Program-made: the position numbers and the translations under genes | Assembly (NCBI GenBank): GCA_010021705.1 | Contig: RGMU01000131.1 | Span: 1-5,160 of the forward strand | Direction of reading: 5' to 3' | DNA: 5,160 nucleotides | Source of the DNA: Chitinophagia bacterium | GTDB taxonomy: Bacteria; Bacteroidota; Bacteroidia; Chitinophagales; Chitinophagaceae | Notes under the pieces: generated by a model | Told to the model about the DNA's origin: nothing | Seen by the model: the letters and a program-made list of their open reading frames with translations, nothing else | Databases searched by the model: none | Part shown: positions 1-5,160 of the stretch, piece by piece | Layout: each line of letters opens with the position of its first letter | Position numbering within the stretch: the first letter of the stretch is position 1

Positions 1-98
1 TCATCACTGCTTAGGGTAAAATTGGTCTTAAAAAATGTTTTGGGTAGCTTTTTGTCCACCGTGCATAGCGGGCTTAGCCGGAGTATATTGCTTAGCAT
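1..98 (-). CDS. DUF4391-like protein, N-terminal fragment (runs off left edge)
   Basis: An ATG at 98-96 opens a minus-strand frame of 32 full codons with no stop before the edge. It begins MLSNILRLSPLCT and continues VDKKLPKTFFKTNFTLSS. From memory of the family, the pattern 'ST-V-KK-(I/L)PK--FY-N--L-S' is typical of the first 30 residues of DUF4391 proteins (PF14335), whose function is unknown and which often sit beside helicase and DNA methyltransferase genes. The gene starts 9 bases after the helicase stop, in the same frame, so the two are almost certainly one operon. The bases before the ATG (CGCCCCGCC) contain no Shine-Dalgarno site, which is normal in Bacteroidota; translation may be coupled to the helicase. 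Gene reality is well supported by spacing and open frame. The family call rests on a short segment and is moderate. Confidence 0.6.
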   Translation of the reverse strand, partial: MLSNILRLSPLCTVDKKLPKTFFKTNFTLSSD

Positions 99-107
99 GG
101 CGGGGCG

Positions 108-3100
108 TTATATGTTTTTTTTAACTATTAAGTAAGAAATAAGCTCGTATTGGGCATCTGTGTCATCGTTAAATAACTGTGTTCCGCCCGGGAAGGCAAG
201 GCTGTTGACACCCATATCGCTTTCTGCGCCTTTAATGTGGGTAAAAAACGATTGCAGTAATGCGGTATATGTGCCAACATGAAGCCCTTTTTTGGTTTCT
301 TTGTTAAAAGAGGCTATAAGGTCGTTCAGGCATTCGCTTTGCCCGGCACACAGCCGTTTGTAGTAGTCTAAGCACCGCTTGGGGTGTTGGGCTGCTACCA
401 GCATATCGCCCCCGGTGGTAATGTAGCCCAAACAATAAGGCGAAATAGCATTAAAGGCATAAGACCCTTCAGCATTGTTGTTTAGCTTTTTTACACAAAA
501 GATAATACCATCTTCGGCTATGCTAATATTAGCGTATGTTAAGGCAAATATACCTTTAGGGTATAAATTAAAGGCAGTGCGCATGGGAGGTGCAAAGTGG
601 TCGGCTTCTATTTTATAGTCGTTAAATGTAAGGTCGGTAATGCTAATGCCCCCTTCAATGTCTTCTAAGTCCATTACCTTCTCTTTTAGCTGCGTCAGCT
701 GTTTTTTCCGGTATTCCAAGTCTTGCTTATTGGCAGAAGTGTCAATAATGTTGTCATCGCCGGTGGCAGAAGCGTCCACTATGTGCATGCGTGCCCGCAC
801 CCTGCCAATGAGGTCGATATATTGGTCAAGGTCAAGGTTGGGAAAAAAGTTAACAAGCTGAATTTGATTGTTTTTAGAGCCGATGCGGTCTATCCGCCCA
901 AACCGCTGTATAATTCTAACGGGGTTCCAGTGAATGTCATAGTTAATAAGATAGTCGCAGTCTTGCAGGTTTTGCCCTTCAGAAATGCAGTCGGTACAAA
1001 AAAGGAGGTCTATTACGGCAGTAGCCTTTGGTGCAATTTTGCTTCTGTTTTTAGAGATAGGCGAAAAGTGGGTAAGCACAGTGTTAAGGTCGGTTTTTAT
1101 ATCGGGCAGGTTGGTTTTGTTGTCAGTGCCGGTAATGAGCGCGCTGTATAGTCCAAGCTCGTTTTTAATCCATTCCCGCAATTCGTTATATAAATATTTA
1201 ACAGTATCAGAAAAGGCAGAAAATATAATTATTTTTTTATTACCGTCATTTATTGGGTTAGCCACCTTTTGAGCAATAATTGATTTTAGTTCTGCCATTT
1301 TGGCATCGCGGGCAGGTTCTATTTGGCGGGTTTGGGCTAATAGAGCCTCTATGTGTCTTTTATCATCGTTTAAGTCTTGCTTGCATTTATATAGGTCAAT
1401 ATCTTGCAGCAACACCTTTACCTTACCTCCCGCCAAAACCTCTTCTAATTGTTCATCGTCAAAGTCTATATTGTTAATGTCTAATTCAGGGTTATATATA
1501 TTTTCCTGAAGGGCTTTTTCAACTTTACCGTGTAGTTCATTAATTTGCTTTAATAAGGCTTCTAAAGTGAATTGAAAGGCACAAACAGAACTCTCAAGCC
1601 TTTTAAGCAGGTTTACCCTCATAAGGTTGATAAGGTTATTTTCTGTATGCAGTTGCGACATTTTTAGCCCCGTAGATGTATCTTTGTCGTACCTTTCTTC
1701 ATACCCTTTTCGCTTATTTTCGTTAACGTAAGATAAAAGGGAGTAGAATTGTAATTTAAGGGTTTGTAGCTGGTCGTTTACTTCGTTAATTTCCGGGAAA
1801 TTACCTTGCGTATCAAAAGAAGGATATATGCTAATTGGCTTTAGCCTGTCAGGGAATTTACCAATACCTTTAGTGTCATAGTATTTTTCAATGTGCCTGC
1901 GAGAACGGGCAATGGTAAGCAAGTCTAAGAGCTTAAAATAAGCACCATCAAGGCTGTCTATTAGAGAGTCTCTGTTGGTTTCGCCCCCCTGATTATTTTT
2001 GAGCCAATTATTGAATTTAAGCTGTGCCTTCCTCAAAGTTTCGCTAATACTGCTTATGCCATGGCTTGCCAATGCGTCATCATGCCGTTCTGTAATAAAG
2101 GCTATTTGGTTTTTAAGGTCTGTCATGCGGGTATTTACCGGAGTAGCCGATAGCATTAGTACTTTGCTTTTAACGCCGGCTTTAATAATTTCGTTTAATA
2201 GCTTTTGGTAACGAGTAGTATTGCCTTCTAATTTGGTGTCATTGTTCCTAAAGTTGTGGGATTCGTCTATCACAATTAAATCATAGTTGCCCCAGTTAAC
2301 GGTAGATAGGTTAATATCACCGCTATAACCCTCTTTGCGCGAAAGGTCAGAATGGAGCAACACATCAAAGTTCATTCTATCTTTTTCCAAGATATTGCGC
2401 ACATCAGTTTGCTTGTATATTATCCAGTTTTCTTTCAACTTTTTAGGGCATAGCACCAGCACTTTGTTGTTCCGTAACTGATAATATTTCATTACCGCTA
2501 ATGCCTCAAAAGTTTTGCCTAAGCCCACGCTGTCGGCAATAATGCAACCTCCATAGGTTTCTATCTTGTCTATTGCACCCAAAACAGCATCTTGCTGAAA
2601 GTTATACAGCATTTTCCATACTTCCGTATCTTTAAATCCTGTTTTGGTAATACGGTCATTGGTTTCACTGCTTGAAACGCTATTTTGAAACAGGTGATGA
2701 ATTGTAAATTGATAAAGCCACTGTGGGCTAAGGCTTTCATAAGCCCTTTCAATATGGCTGATAACGCTTTGCTTTATATTTAGCTTGCTATTATCCCAGT
2801 GGCGATTAAAAAGAGTAAGGTATTCGCCTTCAGTGTCTGCAATATGGTCAATAATACAGCTGTCATCAGACGCAATAGTACCTAAGCATATAAGGTTAAA
2901 ATCTTCGGGTGTAATGCCAAAGTATGTAGTAATGCCCTTATTGCGCACCAAAATAAATTTTTTTCCTCTTGCTTTTCCTGCGCGAATCCGCACCTTATTG
3001 GTAATTAGTTCTGCTACTTTACGTGCTTTGTATTGCCCTTGCAAGCGATGGTAGATGCTCCACTCTGCCGGGTCATACGATAGACGCGCCTCTTCTTCTG

Positions 3101-3275
3101 CAATGCCTACATCTAACAATATTCTTATGCTGTTAGCTACATTTAAACTATCATATAGGGCATAGAAGGCATTAATGCTAAAATAACAGGCGCACAGCAT
3201 AACATCTGCTCCCGGCTCCAACAATGGTAACAACACATCAATACACTTTACGTTTTGATTGTTTATCATTTTCAT
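108..3275 (-). CDS. PLD-like/SNF2-family DNA helicase, probable defence or restriction component
   Basis: A 1,055-residue superfamily 2 ATPase, probably a cytoplasmic DNA translocase or helicase. Residues about 1-165 resemble the PLD-like N-terminal domain of SNF2-type helicases, but the HxK motif is degraded: around residues 103-105 the sequence reads RGK and no His is present, so nuclease activity is doubtful. The first RecA lobe has a Q-like motif (YNFQQDAV, 224-231), Walker A (ADSVGLGKT, 247-255), DESH Walker B (337-340) and LSATP (375-379). A long helix-rich insert spans about 490-675, with likely coiled coil after 545. The second lobe has KIIIFSAFSDT (681-691), motif V with SEGQNLQ (765-771) and motif VI QRFGRIDRIGS (790-800). 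All ATPase motifs are intact. Residues about 850-1055 form a C-terminal region I do not recognise. The ATG at 3275 is chosen because an in-frame stop lies at 3294-3296; a second ATG two codons later (3269) is equally possible. The DUF4391-like gene follows 9 bases downstream. Partners in such clusters often include a methyltransferase, not seen here. DISARM DrmD is an alternative relative, but no other DISARM gene is visible. Confidence 0.9.
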   Translation of the reverse strand: MKMINNQNVKCIDVLLPLLEPGADVMLCACYFSINAFYALYDSLNVANSIRILLDVGIAEEEARLSYDPAEWSIYHRLQGQYKARKVAELITNKVRIRAGKARGKKFILVRNKGITTYFGITPEDFNLICLGTIASDDSCIIDHIADTEGEYLTLFNRHWDNSKLNIKQSVISHIERAYESLSPQWLYQFTIHHLFQNSVSSSETNDRITKTGFKDTEVWKMLYNFQQDAVLGAIDKIETYGGCIIADSVGLGKTFEALAVMKYYQLRNNKVLVLCPKKLKENWIIYKQTDVRNILEKDRMNFDVLLHSDLSRKEGYSGDINLSTVNWGNYDLIVIDESHNFRNNDTKLEGNTTRYQKLLNEIIKAGVKSKVLMLSATPVNTRMTDLKNQIAFITERHDDALASHGISSISETLRKAQLKFNNWLKNNQGGETNRDSLIDSLDGAYFKLLDLLTIARSRRHIEKYYDTKGIGKFPDRLKPISIYPSFDTQGNFPEINEVNDQLQTLKLQFYSLLSYVNENKRKGYEERYDKDTSTGLKMSQLHTENNLINLMRVNLLKRLESSVCAFQFTLEALLKQINELHGKVEKALQENIYNPELDINNIDFDDEQLEEVLAGGKVKVLLQDIDLYKCKQDLNDDKRHIEALLAQTRQIEPARDAKMAELKSIIAQKVANPINDGNKKIIIFSAFSDTVKYLYNELREWIKNELGLYSALITGTDNKTNLPDIKTDLNTVLTHFSPISKNRSKIAPKATAVIDLLFCTDCISEGQNLQDCDYLINYDIHWNPVRIIQRFGRIDRIGSKNNQIQLVNFFPNLDLDQYIDLIGRVRARMHIVDASATGDDNIIDTSANKQDLEYRKKQLTQLKEKVMDLEDIEGGISITDLTFNDYKIEADHFAPPMRTAFNLYPKGIFALTYANISIAEDGIIFCVKKLNNNAEGSYAFNAISPYCLGYITTGGDMLVAAQHPKRCLDYYKRLCAGQSECLNDLIASFNKETKKGLHVGTYTALLQSFFTHIKGAESDMGVNSLAFPGGTQLFNDDTDAQYELISYLIVKKNI

Positions 3276-3332
3276 ATCTATTATGCTTTTATATCATCCT
3301 ATTTCTCATACTTCAGAGAATTTACCGATAGG

Positions 3333-3340
3333 CAAAAGTA
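3333..3340 (-). promoter_or_regulatory. Candidate Bacteroidetes -7 promoter box for the helicase operon
   Basis: Read on the minus strand this is TACTTTTG, an exact fit to the Bacteroidetes sigma-ABfr -7 consensus TAnnTTTG. It would place transcription start near 3327, giving a leader of about 50 bases before the helicase ATG. No TTG lies at the expected -33 position (about 3358-3364); that stretch is only A+T-rich (TTATTTTT), so the promoter may be weak or need an activator. It is the only exact TAnnTTTG I found on the minus strand of this intergenic region. Confidence 0.45.
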
Positions 3341-3378
3341 ACTTAATTTTATAAAAATAATGTATCATCCCCACAGAG

Positions 3379-3422
3379 CGTTTAATCCGCCTTTAAAGGG
3401 CGTTTAAACGTTCTTTAAAGGA
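3379..3422. repeat. Four 11-base units with TTTAAA cores, three of them palindromic
   Basis: The cores TTTAAT (3381-3386), TTTAAA (3392-3397), TTTAAA (3403-3408) and TTTAAA (3414-3419) are spaced exactly 11 bases apart. The last three are perfect palindromes: CCTTTAAAGG (3390-3399), CGTTTAAACG (3401-3410) and CTTTAAAG (3413-3420). The first and third palindromes can also pair with each other over 9 bases (3390-3398 with 3413-3421), with the middle one inside the loop. The spacing is close to one DNA helical turn, so a protein could bind all units on one face. The array lies about 50-95 bases upstream of the predicted helicase transcription start, a position that would suit an activator or repressor. 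Function is not known. Confidence 0.55.
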
Positions 3423-3423
3423 G

Positions 3424-3436
3424 ATGCGATACGCAT
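3424..3436. repeat. Short inverted repeat ATGCG-ATA-CGCAT
   Basis: Two perfect 5-base arms are separated by 3 bases, directly beside the 11-base TTTAAA array. It is short enough to be chance, but its place in a cluster of dyads makes an operator half of the same regulatory region possible. Confidence 0.3.
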
Positions 3437-3437
3437 T

Positions 3438-3458
3438 AAAAAGCATAAGCGGTATGCC
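3438..3458 (-). terminator. Weak intrinsic-terminator-like hairpin after the Rhs-nuclease gene
   Basis: On the minus strand, GCATA (3457-3453), a CCGCT loop and TATGC (3447-3443) form a 5-base-pair stem, extended by one G-U pair, followed at once by five T (3442-3438). It lies about 205 bases past the nuclease stop codon and would separate that transcript from the helicase operon. The stem is short and low in G+C, so the call is tentative. Confidence 0.3.
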
Positions 3459-3662
3459 AAAGTGATATGAATTTAATTTTTTGGGGTTAATGGTTAGAAT
3501 CCCGGCTACAGATGCCTCTTTGCCCTATTATTTTTAGGCGTGTATTAAAAGCATTCCTTCATCTATTTCCGGTTTTAATGTAAAGATAATAATAGAACAG
3601 GCCGCAATGGTTATTTATCATGGGCGACAGACGCAATTTCCCCTTACAATATTGTCTTAAAA

Positions 3663-5160
3663 CTACGCCAACACCTGCGGCTCAAATTTATACCTTTCAG
3701 GGTCAACACGCTTAAACGCTTCTAAGATGTACTTTACCCGCTCCTTTATTTTCAATGCCATGCTGCCATCTAATACCATTTGGTATTCTTTTACACCCCA
3801 ATCTTTGTGTTCAAAGTAATTTTTACCAGGCCACCAAGTGTCCTTTCCCGTAAAGGTGCATATAGTCTTTAACTTTTCTGCATAATGTTGGTTAAAATAT
3901 TTTTGAGTTTGTGCGTTTGGGTCAGCATAACACGTACCGTATAAAAAATCTTTGTATTCTTTAGCATCAAAATGAAATCTAATTTTTACACCGTCCTTAT
4001 CAAGATCTGGATGTATGAAATTAAACCCTGTAAATGGCTTTAAACTATTTACATTAAACCCCTCTAAATTCAGGTTAAGTTCCTGTGCTACTTTTACTAA
4101 TTGTTCTTCTAATTTTGGAAAAATAATAAGCTCTTGTGTTTTCCAATAGGCATCAGCAATAGCTTGTGCTGCTTCTAAGGTTTTAGCATCTTTAGTAATT
4201 TGTGCTATTATTTCGTTACGCATATTATTTTGTATAGATTGGTTGGTTAAAGTTTTTATTAAATGTTGGTATTGTCGCAAGGTAGCGTGTAAAACCTTAT
4301 GCCCTTCGGCTATGGTAAGGCACGCCTCCACCCATGCCAAAATGTCTTCTTTGTAGGATAGGTTAATATATTGTTCCCCATTTTTGAGCTTACCTTTACT
4401 CTCTCCACTCGGGTCTCTGCCATCAGGTGTTAAGTAAAATAGCAATACGTTACCATTAAAAGCATCATAATAGCGTTGTAATTGTTGCCAACCATCACCG
4501 GCATATATTTTGTTTTCAATAATGAGAGGATAGCCTTTTGCATTGGTAATGAAGATATCTATCCTGCTATCTAAGTTGCCGTTTTGTTGGCTACTGGCAC
4601 TTTCTTCTGTTTTAGCCCAACTTTTTGCTACTTCAAATTCCTGAAGTTCACTCGCAAAAGGAGTGGGGGCATGTTTTGCTACTTGCAGGTCTATAAATTT
4701 TTGCAAAAACTGCGCGCCATAGCCATGATTAGCATCGGCATTTAGCAGGTCGGCTAAAAACTTAGAGTGCATTACTTCATCTGTTTTCACACCTAATACC
4801 TCAAATACAGTCTTATCTATTGTATTCCAGTTATTATATTCGACAGGCTTTTTATTTTGCGGAGTTAAACTAAATCCTTGGCTACCTACATTTTGATTCA
4901 TACCTTCTCCCCCCTGTTTCCCAACCTGCTGCGCAGTATTTTTCTGCTGTAAGTTTTGAGCCAAGCCATTCGCTAAACCTGAAATTGCCTGCGTTAATCC
5001 TATTTTTATGGACTCCTGCAATACCACCCCTTGGCACTGCACCATTTGTAGCAGTGGATTTACACTCGATAATCCATCCACATCAACATTACTCACCGGA
5101 TCATTCAATGCATAATGATATCCGGATAATAAACTATACTCATCCGTTAAGGGATCTATC
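3663..5160 (-). CDS. Rhs-family protein C-terminus with PD-(D/E)XK (PDDEXK_4) nuclease tip, 5' end outside window
   Basis: The frame is open from the right edge to a TAG at 3665-3663, about 498 codons. Residues are numbered from the TTG at 5108-5106, which encodes an internal Leu and is not a start. The 17 codons before it read IDPLTDEYSLLSGYHYA, and NDPVSNVDVDGL follows: the end of an RHS-repeat core. Residues 14-90 are a linker with a hydrophobic helix (about 28-50) and a Gln/Gly-rich stretch (51-78). From about 92 comes a PF14281-type nuclease: VFEVLG and HSKFLADLL (114-122), the catalytic Asp in SRIDIFI (D184), IIENK (E198, K200), and the following QLQRYY helix (209-214). Residues 290-481 are an extra C-terminal region with aromatic-rich WWPGKNYF (425-432), as in stand-alone members of the family. 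The predicted role is DNA cleavage in a target cell after release from the Rhs shell. No immunity gene follows directly. Alternatives are a chance fusion of an rhs remnant with a defence nuclease, or a decayed locus. The nuclease call is strong, the Rhs call good, and toxin use is inferred. Confidence 0.85.
   Translation of the reverse strand, partial: IDPLTDEYSLLSGYHYALNDPVSNVDVDGLSSVNPLLQMVQCQGVVLQESIKIGLTQAISGLANGLAQNLQQKNTAQQVGKQGGEGMNQNVGSQGFSLTPQNKKPVEYNNWNTIDKTVFEVLGVKTDEVMHSKFLADLLNADANHGYGAQFLQKFIDLQVAKHAPTPFASELQEFEVAKSWAKTEESASSQQNGNLDSRIDIFITNAKGYPLIIENKIYAGDGWQQLQRYYDAFNGNVLLFYLTPDGRDPSGESKGKLKNGEQYINLSYKEDILAWVEACLTIAEGHKVLHATLRQYQHLIKTLTNQSIQNNMRNEIIAQITKDAKTLEAAQAIADAYWKTQELIIFPKLEEQLVKVAQELNLNLEGFNVNSLKPFTGFNFIHPDLDKDGVKIRFHFDAKEYKDFLYGTCYADPNAQTQKYFNQHYAEKLKTICTFTGKDTWWPGKNYFEHKDWGVKEYQMVLDGSMALKIKERVKYILEAFKRVDPERYKFEPQVLA
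4899..4914 (-). promoter_or_regulatory. Possible internal ribosome binding site and ATG before the nuclease domain
   Basis: The coding strand has six G (4914-4909) running into GGAG (4910-4907), then five bases, then an in-frame ATG (4901-4899). This is a far better Shine-Dalgarno arrangement than either real gene start in the window. Starting here would give a free nuclease of 412 residues beginning MNQNVGSQGF, with the whole PF14281 domain. The same bases encode Gly-Gly-Glu-Gly, so the purine run may only reflect the linker, and Bacteroidota make little use of Shine-Dalgarno sites. Confidence 0.25.
5070..5160 (-). other. End of RHS-repeat core with possible self-cleavage site
   Basis: The residues from IDPLTDEY through VDVDGL match the closing segment of RHS-associated cores (typically 'DP...Y-Y--NNP--FVDPDGL'). 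In characterised Rhs proteins the core cuts itself just after a DPxGL motif and releases the toxin. Here the equivalent is DVDGL: Asp, Gly and Leu are kept and Pro is replaced by Val. If cleavage occurs, it would fall after the Leu encoded at 5070-5072. Confidence 0.65.

Larger units (their letters stand above)
3276..3662. other. Intergenic region, 387 bases, no credible gene
   Basis: Minus-strand frames opening at the available ATGs (3621, 3562, 3554, 3446, 3436, 3368) all stop within about 20 codons and show no recognisable protein. The interval separates the nuclease stop (3663-3665) from the helicase start. Its middle, 3379-3457, is dense in short dyads and A+T-rich cores, listed separately. 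The segment 3480-3660 shows only a 10-base palindrome (ACAATATTGT, 3646-3655) and otherwise nothing I can interpret. Rhs toxin genes are usually followed closely by a small immunity gene; none is here. Confidence 0.8.

Noticed and set aside
640..2211. Several plus-strand open frames of 65-142 codons opposite the helicase gene
   Set aside because: They lie wholly antisense to a gene with intact SNF2 motifs, overlap each other in different frames, and their translations are Ser/Leu/Val-rich with no recognisable domain.
2570..3054. A 60-codon minus-strand frame and an 89-codon plus-strand frame over the helicase N-terminal part
   Set aside because: Both are alternative-frame readings of the helicase coding sequence without domain or start-site support.
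3379..3457. CRISPR-like or mobile-element end reading of the dyad cluster
   Set aside because: Units are only 11 bases with no spacers, and I found no flanking target duplication or transposase gene.
3560..3621. 20-codon ATG frame in the intergenic gap as a possible immunity or leader peptide
   Set aside because: Too short, no ribosome site, no recognisable character; a similar 20-codon frame from 3368 is equally unconvincing.
3646..3655. ACAATATTGT palindrome just after the nuclease stop
   Set aside because: Perfect but only 10 bases, A+T-rich, with no loop or T tract, so it does not make a terminator and could be chance.
5106..5108. TTG as the start of a stand-alone 481-residue nuclease
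   Set aside because: The frame continues upstream without a stop to the window edge, and both sides of the TTG read as RHS core sequence, so it encodes an internal Leu.

Overview
This 5,160-base window is coded almost entirely on the minus strand, so it reads biologically from right to left. The gene families, the near absence of Shine-Dalgarno sites at the two real gene starts, and a Bacteroidetes-type -7 box (TAnnTTTG) upstream of the large helicase gene suggest a member of the Bacteroidota. This is an inference; the window has no rRNA or other taxonomic marker.

Right part (5160 to 3663): the 3' end of a large gene that enters from beyond the right edge. Its first visible residues are the end of an RHS/YD-repeat core (IDPLTDEYSLLSGYHYAL, then NDPVSNVDVDGL). 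A Gln/Asn/Gly-rich linker of about 85 residues follows, then a complete PD-(D/E)XK nuclease of the PDDEXK_4 kind (PF14281). The frame stays open to the edge and the apparent first codon is only a TTG, so this is not a free-standing 481-residue gene. It is most simply the C-terminal part of an Rhs polymorphic toxin with a DNase-like tip. The tip is unusually large and looks like a whole stand-alone restriction-type protein.

Middle (3662 to 3276): a 387-base gap with no credible gene, and therefore no immunity gene directly behind the toxin. It holds four TTTAAA-type cores spaced exactly 11 bases apart, several short inverted repeats, a weak terminator-like hairpin for the rhs gene, and a promoter candidate for the next operon.

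Left part (3275 to 1): a 1,055-residue SNF2-like helicase with a degenerate phospholipase-D-like N-terminal domain. Nine bases after it, in the same reading frame, begins a protein cut by the left edge whose first 32 residues resemble the DUF4391 family. PLD-SNF2 helicases and DUF4391 proteins are often found with DNA methyltransferases in restriction-like defence clusters, so the methyltransferase may lie just left of the window.

Taken together, the window looks like accessory DNA in which an Rhs toxin carrying a defence-type nuclease sits upstream of a separate helicase-based defence operon.
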